In this document: positions 23,001 to 35,244 of the stretch, piece after piece | Position numbering within the stretch: the first letter of the stretch is position 1 | Layout of the letters: each line of letters opens with the position of its first letter | Made by a program: the position numbers and the translations under genes | Notes under the pieces: generated by a model | Database searches by the model: none | Seen by the model: the letters and a program-made list of their open reading frames with translations, nothing else | Told to the model about the DNA's origin: nothing | Assembly: GCF_019175385.1 (NCBI RefSeq) | Contig: NC_083340.1 | Span: forward strand, 7,355,706 to 7,419,705 | Reading direction: 5' to 3' | Length of the DNA stretch: 64,000 bases | Source: Lycium barbarum | Lineage: Eukaryota; Streptophyta; Magnoliopsida; Solanales; Solanaceae

Positions 23001-24004
23001 TTACAGAAATTTCGTCTGTCTCAAATAAGGAATTGGAATAACTAACCCTAACTCCCTATACCCTTTCAACATTATATCATACTATACACATCAGAGATAA
23101 ATACTTAATCACATAACCTAAGAGGGAATTGTCATATCTTTTATCTCATAGTAATATCTGCTTCTTGTAGTAACTCACTAACATTATACTCTCTAGGTCT
23201 GCTCCGGATAAGCTTAAATAATTTAAAACTATCCCTAAAAATTCAATATCGTCTGCTCGTGGTTTTTCTTATCGCACTCAATCCCTTCTTAGTCATATAC
23301 ATAGTTCATATGGCAAATATATATATATATATATACCTTTGAAAAAGTCGAGACTTTCTAGTATTACAGGTGGTTGGCTCTTAGGCTATTTCCTGTTTAA
23401 AACTACCGTGGACAATTTATGATTGCTGCAGCTAATATCATAACATGTTACTCTGTAGGGTCTTAAATCTGAACTATCATCCTTATACTATAGCTCCATG
23501 GTCAAACAACCCAAATAAACTTACTATGTAAGGTAAATAGCCTACATGTACTACCATACCGAAACTTGTCAAAAAATGGTATTACCGTCTGTTAAACACA
23601 CCGGGCCCATTTGGCGAGTATTGGTCTTAAATTTCCTTCTCATTGCTTACGCATTCGATACGTCCAGAATTCGATAGAAAAAAATGTCACTTACTGCTCT
23701 AAGCTTCATGGCACGAGTTAGAATAATTCCTGATGACTCCATCTGAAAGCAACATATCGATAATGCTTAGATTTACATCTCCCCCATCCGTTGAGACAAG
23801 GCGTATTCGGTAGAATGGGAAACAATGCATGAGTTCAATTGATTTCTGATAACATAACTCTATTGCACGATCTAGAGTTGAAAAAAGTGAGACAATCTTA
23901 AATGTCGTGGTGGTCAACTGTTTATATGTGTGGCGCGCACACACATATAAAAGTGACCCCACTAGACACGATTTCATAGACTCCCTAATACACTTGAACC
24001 TAGG
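20015..24004 (-). other. LARD interior, non-coding
   Basis: About 4 kb without a credible ORF on either strand and without gag, RT or integrase motifs. It is rich in repeated ACATGA/CATGGG words (mainly 20040-22300) and has a short (AT)n run at about 23316-23334. I recognise no captured gene. Confidence 0.8.
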
Positions 24005-24016
24005 GCTCTGATACCA
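24005..24016 (-). other. LARD primer binding site (initiator tRNA-Met)
   Basis: The minus strand reads TGGTATCAGAGC, complementary to the 3' end of plant initiator tRNA-Met, five bases inside the right-hand LTR. It fixes the orientation of the element. Confidence 0.9.
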
Positions 24017-24021
24017 AGCTT

Positions 24022-26083
24022 TGTCATGCCCCGAACCATGGCCTGGGCGTAACACGGCACTCGGTGCCATACTGCATATGACCGAGCGAACCACATGGCT
24101 TACTGAATCATCATGAGGCATACATGAGTGGAAATATAGCATGAACGTGATGAGCTTTTATAAAACATGAGATGTCATAATAATTTAATGAAATACTTGT
24201 TTAAATCATAAATGCGGAAATAACATGAGTTGAGCCAAAGATGGCTAAACACCTTGCATGTCTAACATAACTAAACTGGCTAGTCTATGAAATCTCTAAT
24301 CGTGAATCTTGACTGGAAAACGTACTTGCTGGGTCAAGGCCCTCCAGCATACCTTTAAATGCATGACTAGTAAAATAAATATAACTGACTAAACCCCGAA
24401 TGAGATGGGGCTCACCGATGAGCTGATACGAGCAAATCCTACTGAGCAGATGCTGCGTCCTGTAAATACGTACCTGCATCGTGAAATGCAGGCCCCCGGG
24501 CAATAAAAGGGGACGTTAGCACATTGAATGTACTGGTATGTAAAGCAACTGAATGAAATAACATGGGATATGAAATAACATATAAGAACTGAAACTGAAA
24601 ACCTGGACATGAACATGAGCATGAGCGTGAGTACATATATATATAACATAAATAAAACATGATAAGTAGGGAGAGCATTTCATAAATCGACATGTGATAT
24701 CACCACGTGGGTACGTGGAGTCTGGTACCTCGCCGGACCAGCAGATCCCTCATACCTTGCCAGGGTATAAGGTGGTAACGTGCCTGATGGATCCATTCAG
24801 TGTAAAATTAAGGTATCGTCCTAACTGGGCGGAGCGATCCTTGTCCTATGGTGGCTACGTAGTTTCAGGCTATCTGAGCCTTCTCGGTAATTCGTGCAAC
24901 TCCCAAAAACATGAACATAATATAGTTGGCTAAGAAGCCCATGATTTTCGTGAATAAACTTGTACTTGTCTTGTAATCATGATTTCACGAAATAACTTGT
25001 AAACATGGTTTCATGAAATAACTTGTAAACATGGTTTCATGAGATAACTTATATTTAGTATGTATGTATCTTGCATCATAGCATGAGAGTAATTATATAA
25101 TATAGTTGCATGAAAACTTGTAGACATGTAGGATATTCATGAAATAATCATTTTTATTTAAAAACACGCATGCAAGAACCCATGGAATACGAGATATGGG
25201 TTTTCATGGATTACAGACTGATTCTCAATAATCATATGGAGTTATTAAGAAAACAATGATAGAATCATAGCAATTCATACATAATATAATCATGGACATG
25301 GACCTAGGGTTATCATGAGCATAGTATAGAATAGAAACCCTAGTTTTGTAAAGTTTCATACTTTATGGATTAGGAGGCGTGGGGAAGAACAATGATGTTC
25401 CCATAGGTAGATAGTAACTCTACATACAGTCAACCCTAGGAATGATGATTTCTTGTTTAGATTACAAGGATATGTATTAGAATTGACTTGGAATAATTAG
25501 AGTAGGCTTACCTTGGTGTTTTTGATGATGGAAGAGGGTAGGAGGTCGTTCTAGGGTTTGAAGGAATGAAAAATAATGATTTGAACTGATATGGACAAAT
25601 ATATACTGTTATGGAAAATTGCATTTTACGTCCAGCAAAATACTGGCCATATTTTGAAATACCGGCCGTATTTTGAAATACGGACTGCACTGCGTCTTTT
25701 CAGTAAAATGGTCATAACTCTTTGTACAGATGTCCGTTTGACCCCCATAATATACCGTTGGAAAGATATTTCAAAGGTCTACAACTTTCATCAAGGAAGT
25801 GTTCCCAAATTCCAAATACGTTTTGAAAAACGGGCCATATTTTGAAATACGGTCCGTTTTTAACAATGTAGCCTCCAAATGTCAAATTCCAGAATGCTCA
25901 GAAATCCTTGGTACCAGTTCACGACTTGAATTACGGCCCATATACTGAAATACGGTCACTGTTCACGGGCGTAAACCCCCATCTTACAACTGAACAGGGA
26001 AATTCCAATTCCCACATTCTTTATCGGATTTTCTAAGTCTGGGATCATGGTCAAAGCTTAGGTTAAAGGTACGGGGTGTTACA
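24022..26083 (-). repeat. LARD 5' LTR (2,062 bp)
   Basis: It is a direct repeat of 17848-19999 with scattered substitutions and one deletion of about 90 bases near 25420. It lies next to the PBS. Confidence 0.95.
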
Positions 26084-26088
26084 GGCTG
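26084..26088. other. Target site duplication GGCTG (right, LARD)
   Basis: Matches 17843-17847. Confidence 0.93.
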
Positions 26089-26830
26089 CACAAGCTTTCA
26101 CAAAAGGGCTCAATGTTCGGAGCTCGACGGCTTCGTTCTAATTAAAGGAAAGCTTGCTAGAATACGAGGCTGTGACATGGGCAGATGTCCATAACCGATA
26201 CGAGTCGAAGATTCGGGTGGAGCATGACCAACTCGAGCTTCCCCCGGGGCCAGTAAACATGAACAAAAGTTTTGAGAGACCAAGGAAAAATTACGAACCG
26301 GAGGTGAGGTCATCGAGGGAAAGGTATCGGCCATATTCTCATTCGGAGAAACCAAGCTTCAGGTCGGAGAAATCTAGGGTTGGCCCGAGCTATTTCTCCG
26401 GTCGGGGTGATAAACGGGTCGAGCGCCCGTCGAACAGTCGAGGTCTCTCATTCAGGAGTGATGTCAGAAGCTCTGCCGGCAACAAAGATTCACCGAGGAT
26501 ATCGGAGTACAACTTCAACGTCAACACCACAGACCTCGTATCGGCCATTGGCCGTATTCGGATGTAAGATGGCCGAGACCTCTAAGGTCAGATTCGGGCC
26601 AGCAGGACCCGAACATGATGTGTGAATATCATGGAACCCATGGACACAGAACTGAGGATTGTCGTCAGTTAAGAGAGGAGGTAGCCCGGTATTGAAGAAT
26701 GGCCATCTCCGAGAATTGCTGAGTGAAAGGGCCAAAGGTCACTACAAGGAAAGGGAGACCCATAAAAGGGCCGAGCCAGTAGAGCCCCAGCACATAATCA
26801 ACATGATAATTGGGGGCACCGATACCCCAT
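26089..26830 (+). pseudogene. Tat gag, C-terminal part with zinc knuckle
   Basis: It continues the gag interrupted at 17847. AQAFTKGLN is followed by a TAA in the same frame at about 26138, then LEYEAVTWADVHNRYESKIRVEHDQL, an arginine/serine-rich basic linker, and, after a further frameshift, a zinc-knuckle-like motif CEYHGTHGHRTEDCRQLREE near 26620-26680. HLREFLSERAK ... IINMIIGGT leads to the protease. The knuckle binds element RNA in the family. Confidence 0.75.
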
Positions 26831-26838
26831 GAGGGACG

Positions 26839-29800
26839 GTGATGAAACGAACTAAGGTCTCTGGTGTGCGTGAAAAGTGCGGCCGGGATTACATACCCGA
26901 GAGTTTCATCTCTTTCAGCAACGAGGACGCAGAAGGCATCATTCAACCGCACAATGATGCATTGGTAATCTCTATTCTTATCTTTAAAACTCAAATTAAA
27001 CGTATTTTGATTGACCCAGGTAGCTCGGCCAACATCATCCGGTGGAGGGTGGTCGAACAGCTAAGGCTGCTCGATCAGGTTGTACCGGTAGCCCGGGTAC
27101 TCAGCGGGTTCAACATGGCGAGCGAAACCACAAAGGGGGAGATATTATTGCCAGTAAACATCGATGACACTATCTAGCAAACAGTGTTCTATTTAATCGA
27201 AGGAGATATGAAGTATAATGCATTACTGGGTAGACCCTGGATACATAGCATGAGGGTTGTGCCGTCGACATTGCATCAACTGCTAAAATTCCCGACTCCG
27301 GAGGGGATAAAAACCAACCGAGGTGAACAACCCGCTGCAAAGGAGATGTTCGCGATCGAGGAAGCGACACCTCAGCCCAGAAAATCGGGTCAAAAGGAAG
27401 AGGATTCAACCGGGAAAAAGGACACCAAATAGTAATCAAAGCAGTCGGGGTTAGATCCGGGGTATGAAGAGGATGATTTTGGTGTACCCAGATCATTCGT
27501 CATGCCAGATGACTCGGATGCAACCAAGTCAACAATAGAGGAGCTGGAGCAGATCATCTTGTTCGAATATTTACCGGACAAAAAGGTATACCTGGGCACG
27601 GGGTTAACCTTGGAGCTCAAGAACAAGTTAATTGAATTTCTTCGAGCTAATGCCGATTTCTTTGCATGGTCCCACATAGATATGATAGGTATACCACCGG
27701 AAGTAACAGCTCACAAGCTTAGTTTGGACGGGAGGTTTCCCCCGGTAAAGCAGAAGAGAAGGCCCATGGCAGAAGCAAAACACGTCTTCGTAAAAGACGA
27801 GGTAACAAAGCTTTTGAACATAGGCTCTATCCGGGAGGTAAAGTACCAGGACTGGCTAGCTAACGTAGTAGTGGTGCCAAAGAAAGGTAATAAATTTCGA
27901 ATGTGTGTTGATTACAAGGATTTAAACAAAGCATGCCCGAAGGATTCATTTCCGTTGCCTCACATCGATAGAATGATCGATGCGACGACCGAGCATGAGA
28001 TGTTAAGTTTTCTCGATGCCTACTCCGGGTATAACCAAATTCGGATGCACCCGGAGGATCAAGAGAAAACATCCTTTATTACCCGATATGGGACTTACTG
28101 TTATAATGCCATGCCTTTTGGACTAAAAAATGCCGGTGCAACTTACCAACGCCTAGTTAATGGGATGTTCGAAGAACAAATAGGGAAAACAATAGAAGTT
28201 TATATTGACGACATTGTGGTCAAGTCCCTTGAAATAGAGGACCATTTAAAACATTTGCACGAAACCTTCGATGTACTCCGCAAGTATAACATGAAGCTCA
28301 ACCCGGAAAAATGCGCTTTCGGTGTCCGGTCCGGCAAATTTTTAGGTTTCATGGTGTCAAACCGGGGGATTGAAATCAACCCGGACAAGATCAAGGCCAT
28401 CGAGGACATCGAGGTAGTGAATAACGTCAAAGGAGTGCAGAGGCTCACCGGAAGGATAGCGGCGTTGAGTCGCTTCATATCGAGGTCCTCAGATAAGAGT
28501 CATCGTTTCTTCTCCTTACTGAGGAAGAAGAACGATTTCGTTTGGACACCAGAGTGTCAAAGAGCTTTACAAGAATTAAAGCGATACTTGTCCAGCCCAC
28601 CGCTGTTGCACACACTAAAAGCGGACGAGCAACTTTTTCTCTACCTTGCTATCTCCGAGGTTGCGGTAAGTGGAGTTTTGGTCCGAGAAGAATCAGATAC
28701 ACAATTCCCTATTTATTATGTAAGTAGAACTTTGGGGGATGCGGAGACCCGTTATCCCCACTTGAAAAAATTGGCACTGGCATTGGTAAGTGCTTCTAGA
28801 AAACTCAAGCCTTACTTTCAGTGCCATCTGATATGTGTAGTGACTGCTTACCCCTTAAAAAACCTCATGCATAAACCGGAATTATCGGGTAGACTAACTA
28901 AATGAGCAGTAGAAATTAGCAGATACGATATTGAATACAAACCTAGAACGGCCATCAAATCCCAGATCTCGGCCGATTTTGTGGTGGATTTCACCCCGGC
29001 TATGGTCCCCGAGGTTGAGAAGGAACTTTCACTAACCTCTGGGGAAGCCTCGGGTATTTGGTCACTACACACGTATGGAGCCTTGAACCTCAAAGGTTCC
29101 GGGCTAGGAATCGTCCTTAGAACCCCAGCCGGGGGTGCCGTTCGACAATCCATTAGAACTGTTAAATTGACTAACAATGAAGCCGAGTATGAGGCTATGA
29201 TTGCAGGTTTGGAATTAGCCCGGAGTATGGGGGCTGAAATAATTGAAGCAAAGTGCGACTCGCTTTTGGTCATTAACCAGGTGAATGGCGTCTTCGAGGT
29301 CAAAGATGAACGGATGCTAAGGTATTTGGAGAAGATCCAAGTGATACTACACCGGTTTAAAGAATGGACCATGAAGCATGTACCGAGGGAGCAGAACAGC
29401 AAAGCCGATGCATTGGCCAATTTGGGATCTTCGCTTGAAGGGGGAGAAATTGACCTCGGTACTACGGTGCGCTTGATGAATACGACGATAGAGAATGGGT
29501 ATGCCGAAATAAACACAACGGGTTTAACTTGGGATTGGCGCAAGAAGTATGCCGATTACTTAAGAGATGGAAAGCTCCCGAGTGACCCAAAAGAATCCCG
29601 GTCGCTAAGGACAAAAGCTGCGCGTTTCTGCTTGGTATATGGCCAATTATATCGACGATCTTTCTTCGGACCCCTGGCCAAGTGTTTGGGTCCCGGAGAA
29701 ACGGAGTATGTTTTAAGAGAAGTCCACGAGGGGACTTGCGGCAACCACTCCGGTTCAGAAGCCTTGGTCCGAAAAATTATAAGAGCCGGTTACTACTGGA

Positions 29801-30769
29801 ACTGGATGGAGGAGGATTCGAAAATTTTTGTCCGTAGGTGTGACGGGTGTCAGAGACATGCTCCGATGATTCATCAGCCCGGGGAGTTGCTGCATTCGGT
29901 GGTGTCACCTTGGCCTTTCATGAAGTGGGGAATGGACATTGTCGGTCCATTACCATGGGCACAGGTAAAGCCCGTTTTATTTTGTTTATGACTGATTATT
30001 TCTCCAAATGGGTTGAAGCGCAGGCCTTTGAAAAAATCAGAGAGAAGAAGGTCATTGACTTCATATGGGATCACATCATCTGTCGTTTCGGCATCCCGGC
30101 CGAAATAACTTGTGATAATGGACCTCAGTTCGTGGGCGGCAAAGTCAGTGATTTCTTGAAGGGTTGAAGATCAAGAAAATTATATCAACTCTATATCACC
30201 CGTGTGCGAACGGACAGGCGGAATCCACGAACAAAACAATAATCCAAAATATGAGGAAAAGACTCGAAGCATCAAAGCATCACTGGAGGGAAATATTACC
30301 GGAGGTATTGTGGGCTTACAGAACCACATCGAAATCTAGCACGGGGGAAACTCCTTTCTCGTTGGTCTACGGGGCCAAAGCCCTTATTCCCGTAGAAGTT
30401 GGTGAACCAACTCTCCGGTTCAGCTATACCACCGAGGAGTCAAACGAGGAGGCCATTGCCATAAAACTCGACCTCACGGATGAACTCCGCAAAAACGCGT
30501 TGGTCCGTATTGTAGCCCAGAAACAGAGAATGGAAAGGTACTACAATCGGAGAGACAATTTTTGGCATTTCCAAGTTGGGGACTTGGTGCTTCGGAAAGT
30601 TACCTTGAGCACCAAGAATCCCAACGAAGGAAAACTGGGTCCGAACTGGGAAGGACCGTACAAGATAACCGAGATAACGGGCAAAGGATCGTACCAGTTG
30701 GAATCCATGGACGGGCAACGGTTGCGCAATAACTGGAATGTAGCTCATCTGAAAAGATACTACTGCTAA
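26839..30769 (+). pseudogene. Tat pol: protease, RT, two RNases H, integrase
   Basis: Domains in order: protease with RILIDPGSSANII (about 27000-27040); reverse transcriptase at 27502-28400 with FRMCVDYKDLNKACPKDSFP and the catalytic YIDDIVVKS; first RNase H (LYLAISEVAVSGVL ... FPIYYVSRTL, 28640-28860); second, archaeal-type RNase H (28980-29440, TNNEAEYEAMIAGLELA, CDSLLVINQV, REQNSKADALANL); integrase with HHCC zinc site (HEGTCGNHSG ... CDGCQRHA) and DDE residues in MDIVGPLP, TCDNGPQF and NGQAESTNK; and a C-terminal chromodomain-free tail ending WNVAHLKRYYC. Lesions: TAG 27175, TAG/TAA 27430-27435, TGA 28903 (where the family has tryptophan), and frameshifts near 29955 and 30163. Confidence 0.92.
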
Positions 30770-31995
30770 GGTATGGACTCCCCGTGTTTTTGTTTTAACC
30801 TTTTTCTTTTGCAGGAGGTCAAGTACCGGATAAAGTTAGAATCTAGGTCTGAAAACACGTGTTGCACTCTTTTCCTTAGTACGGTTTTGTCCCAAAATGG
30901 GTTTTCCGACAAGGTTTTTAATGAGGCAACAAGTACAACGTGTTACTCGACGAAGATAAAGGACAAACGCCCGGAAACTCGGGGTCACACCCTACGAATG
31001 GGGACTTAATAGCACTCACCCGACCTTGCAGCTCGGATAAGCACTAGGGGACTATTACGCCCACATCGAAGTTTACCCCGGTCAACGAAAAACGGAGAAG
31101 CTCGACAAGCCAAGACCAGACCTTCTGTAGTAGGTTTTGATATAAGGACCAAACGATCAGAATGAATCGCGTCCACTCAATATTTGCTATGGAAAAGCCA
31201 AGACCGGACCTTCTGCAGAAGGTTTCGATGTAAGGACCAAACGATCAGAATGAATCGTGTCCATTTAGTATTTGCTACGGCAAAAACAGAAGGAGAAAAT
31301 TCATTCTCATGTATATAAATACTTGCAATGCAAAAATTATCGAAAGTTTGGATAACGATATCTCGGATGTCTACCTGTTAAAATACTTTACCCCAATGAT
31401 TTTCGCCGTATTTCGGTATTACTTCATTCATATACCCGATTCCGGGCATTACGGTCGAAATTCGACAAAGGCAACAAGGTCATAGTGAACCGAGCCAAAG
31501 TCGTTAATCCCACAAACGGGGACTTTTACATCAAAATTTAGCTAAGGCTGAGGTTAAGGTGTCCGAGAAATACCGGCCCTATATAAAAAAAAATAGCCGA
31601 AAAATACCAGCCATAAAAATACCCATCGTGATTTGGAGACGTCCGAATTCGCAAAGCATAAGATAAGTCCCACGGGCAAAAACTCTATAAAATTCCCGGA
31701 CAAAATGTACCGGAAGAAGAGAAAAGCCGATATTCAGGCACAGTCATAAATAACGACTCCTTAAAATGGACCGATAATTCGGGCAGAAGTCATAACGAAT
31801 ATTCAAACAAAGTAAAGAATCAAGGAAAATACATGTTCTATTTATACAAAGGATTTTACATCGGAGACTCCTACAAAGGTAAAAAATAAAAGGCTAAGTA
31901 AAGCCCTTAATCTATCCGGTATGGCTGGATCCAGAGGGTTCGGACACTGTCCGCTCGGAGTTGTCGGAGTCAGCCCCGAGGGCACCTTTAGCCTC
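30770..31995. other. Tat 3' region between pol and antisense gene
   Basis: No ORF of note. It contains an 88 bp tandem repeat (31107-31282) and, further on, words shared with the pol-downstream leader of Tat elements (CGGGGACTTTTACATC). It probably forms part of the long 3' untranslated region. Confidence 0.55.
31107..31282. repeat. 88 bp tandem repeat, two units
   Basis: Units 31107-31194 and 31195-31282 both read AAGCCAAGACC(A/G)GACCTTCTG ... GGACCAAACGATCAGAATGA with about ten differences. The repeat lies within the Tat element downstream of pol. Confidence 0.85.
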
Positions 31996-34630
31996 TTCCT
32001 CAACTCTTTTAGCCTTGAGTATTAGGGCCGGAAGATCTGCAAAGCTTGCTCAAGAGTGATCCTCCGAGGCTTCCACTTTTCATACTCAGCAGCAATAGTA
32101 GCATGAGCCTCGGCGGCCTCCACGCTCTTTAGAGCTTCTTCCAAATCGGCCTCGGTCTGGGATAACTTTGCCGCCAGAACATCCCGAGCCTCTCCGAGGA
32201 CATTTCTCCTCAAACACCCTCATACGCTCTTTATGCCGGGTACTTTCAGATTCGAGCAGCCGATGCCTCTCGGCCATGCTCGTAGCCTCGGACTTGACAG
32301 AGTCCAGCTCCTACCGGAGTTGAGAGATGGTGGTTTCGAGCTCACCAAGCTTTGAAGAAAGACGAGTGTTATCTCAGCTAAGGCCGATCTTGTCCGCTTC
32401 GAGACTCTGGTTATATTCGACCATCTCGGCCAGCTCACCCTTTAATCGACGTTTTTCAGCCTTTGTTGCATTGAGCTCGGGTTGGAGGTTGGAAAGAGTA
32501 ACTGCTCGGTTCAGCTCGTCCTCCTTCACCCGCAGAAGGTGCTGAAATTTCTCCGTCTCTCGGCCTTGGGCATCCAGTTGGCCCTTAAGATCGTCCACCT
32601 CTTGCTGAGCACGGACAAAGGCTTCATTGACAAGCACCACACTCTGCAAATGAAGTCAAAAACTTGAACAAACGAGGCTAAAATTCTCAGTGAAATTATA
32701 CAAGGATAGCTGATAAACTTACCCGGTTGCCCTCGTGCATACCCTCGTTAATGAGGCACTGCCAAGGGACCCCGTTCATCTTTCTCTTATCCGAGTCCGA
32801 GACAAGGGGCCTCAGATAGCTTGCCACACCCACCGGGCGAGAAAGAAAGCTGCAATCCTCGGGAACGGTGATCGTAGCCGATCTTGTCCTCCTCGGTTCC
32901 ACACTTGGGGTCAGAAAGGTGCGCACCAAGCTATCCCTGGCCCCAGACTCGGTGGTCCGACTAGCCACCCTCGTGGCCCGAGGGATCGGGAGATGTCCGA
33001 ACTCAGCAGCTTCGCCGGTAGCGGGAGGAGTGTCCGAGAACATGTCATCAAACTTATCCCGTCTTGAGGCCGGAGTTGGAGAACTCGGAGTGACTTCAGC
33101 AGCTTCGGCAAAGGCAGGTATCTCCGAAGTTGCGGCAGTCTCATAGTGGGGCAGCAGATCAACATCCGTGGGGGCTTCGGTCTCGGGGACCGGCTCAGTC
33201 CTTTGACCGGCTCCGGCAGCAGGTGCCTCCCCGAATCTTCTTGTCCTTTGCAAAGGGGTTTCTTCGGAAAAAGCATCACCTATAATATCAACGAATTCAA
33301 TCGATCTTAAAGGTGTCGGGTAATGAATTTCTTCCCCACCTGTGTGTAATGCCAGAGCCGAAGGTCCTTCCCCGGCTGAAGGAAGTGGTGACACGGTGAT
33401 ATCCTCCTCCGGAATGGGAGCCACGGAAGGGGCCTCGCTGATCCTCCGAACGAAGAGCTCGGGCTCTGTTTCGTCCCTTAAAGTCCTAACGACGCTCTTC
33501 GCCCTTTTCTTCGATTTCTGCCCTTTGTTCGAGGGCCTTTTTCTCTTGGCGGCGGCAACAAGGATATGAGAGGCACCCGTTGAATCGAACTCGGGTGCCG
33601 ACGTTGCTGGTTCTGCTGCTGACTCTGGCCTTGGATCCACCGAGCCCTTAGGTAAACATGAAAATCGAAGATGTTACAGAAGGGTAGAAGATGCAATGAA
33701 TACAGATATAAGCCGAGTATTACCGTGGTTCTGGGCGACCCATCGACCACGTGACAGGTGTCCCCACGTCTGATCGTCGTGGACATATTGGCTGAGGAGA
33801 GCAGTAACCCATTCGTTGAGATCCCGGACGACCGGAGGAATCCAGCCCACAGCTAACATAAATAAGAATAGTAGTGAGAAAGTGGATGAACTAAAACACA
33901 CAAGCAATTATTAAAAGACTTCAGACTTACGATTATTATTCCATCTTTCCGGAAAAGGCATGTAGTTGTCCGGGATAATGTCCGAGGTCCGCACCCGGAC
34001 ATATAGCTCCAACCAGCCTCTGTCTCTATCGTCGTCCATTTTTGAGAAAAATGAATTCCGGCTACGCTTTGCGAGTTTTATTACGCCACCCCGGAACAAC
34101 CTCGGGGAGTATAAGCGTATCAAGTGGGCCAGCGTGAACTCCTTCCCGGTATTATTGGCCAACAGCCGGAGGAAGACCACGGCCTTCCAAAGAATCGGAC
34201 CAATCTGTGCCAAGGTTACGTTATAGGTCCGGCACATGTATAAGATGACCGGATCGACCGGGGGGTCGAGCTTGAGAGTGAAAGGGTAAATATAAACGTA
34301 TAAGAAACCTTCCCGATGGTCAGTGACTGATTCGCTTGGCCCGGGGGAAAAAACTTGAACTGAACGGGTGTCCCACCCGCAATCAGCCCGGACTAAGTCG
34401 AGTTTTCCCTTAGTAATTGATGAGGGATATTGTCGCACATCAAACCCTCTGTCGGATACCGGAGAAGGTTTTTCAACCTCAAAATCTTTGTTGAAATTAG
34501 GTTTGGCCGGTATAATGTCCGAGGCAGTGGGCTCGGAGGTGATTTTTGCCTTAGGTGGTGAAGTTGGCTCGGTTCCTTGAGACGAAACCGAGGGAATATC
34601 ATGGGAAGTGGTTTCGGTGTTGGCAGACAT
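31996..34630 (-). pseudogene. Antisense gene in Tat 3' region (Transposase_28-like)
   Basis: This is a spliced gene on the strand opposite to pol. Likely start is MSANTETTSHDIP at 34630. Exon 1 runs to about 33933, with FYLYVYIYPFT-like, PFVDPVILYMCRTYNVTLAQI-like and GRGWLELYV-like segments and a NNN/GTAAGT donor. Exon 2, 33852-33723, reads VGWIPPVVRDLNEWV ... TWGHLSRGRWVAQNH. Exon 3, about 33648-32724, is Pro/Ala/Glu-rich with a basic KRKRPSNKGQKSKKRAK patch. Exon 4, from about 32643, is a long coiled coil (VDDLKGQLDAQGRETEKF ...). The first part resembles the plant family annotated as putative gypsy-type transposon (Transposase_28). Similar antisense genes are known in Grande/Retand-type Tat elements, with unproven function. 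Stops interrupt the coiled coil near 32372 and 32313, so this copy is probably dead. Confidence 0.7.
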
Positions 34631-35225
34631 TTGAAGGTATGTAAAAGAAAGATTGGGTGATTTCGAAAAGGAAGTTAAAAGGTGAAGAGAACAGTCAGAA
34701 TTCAAAAATGGTCAAGAACAAGAGGAAGAAGCAACAACACACTCAACAAAAAATGGTTAGATAAGGGAGTTGGCAAAGCTATTTCCGTTCGCGTAATGTC
34801 AATAATGAATCAACGAGAAATATGGAATGAAAAGTGAAATGAAGAAGAAATAACGAACTGAAGTGGTAAGAAATGAAGTGGAGAATTGAAGGTATAAGAA
34901 GTAAAGGATTGGAGATAGAGATTGAGGGGATCGTAAAATGAAAAAATGAAGTGTTGGAAGACGTTTTATAGACGTGGGGATCCAGGCGGTTACGGTTCCC
35001 GGCCAACCGGGGGGCGCCACGTGTCCCACAATTAATGAGGAATGACTTGAAGCGACGTGCGTTGCGGCGGTTGTTAGAGCGGACCATCCGGAATAAGACA
35101 CGTAGCCGATGGCAGAGGGACGTGACGCAACTGTTCCCGCAAAAATGAAAAGATAACAACGGACAAATGGAGTCACCGGTTTCTTGATTCATCCACTTCC
35201 CATTACTCCGATAAAACATCGGTCC

Positions 35226-35244
35226 GGAAAGTGTGGGGACTATC
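35226..35244 (+). other. Tat polypurine tract region
   Basis: GGAAAGTGTGGGGACTATC directly precedes the 3' LTR, as expected for the plus-strand primer. Confidence 0.7.

Larger units (their letters stand above)
17848..26083 (-). mobile_element. Nested non-coding LTR retrotransposon (LARD)
   Basis: This is an 8.2 kb element with direct LTRs (17848-19999 and 24022-26083) around a 4,022 bp interior without any long ORF. On the minus strand the LTR begins TGTAACACCCCGTACC and ends GGGGC(A/G)TGACA. The initiator-Met PBS lies beside the right-hand LTR and the PPT beside the left-hand one, so the element is on the minus strand, opposite to its host. With no gag or pol, it must have used proteins of another element. 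GGCTG target duplications are perfect. The LTR sequence resembles Ty3/gypsy LTRs of Solanaceae. I class it as a large retrotransposon derivative. Confidence 0.92.
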
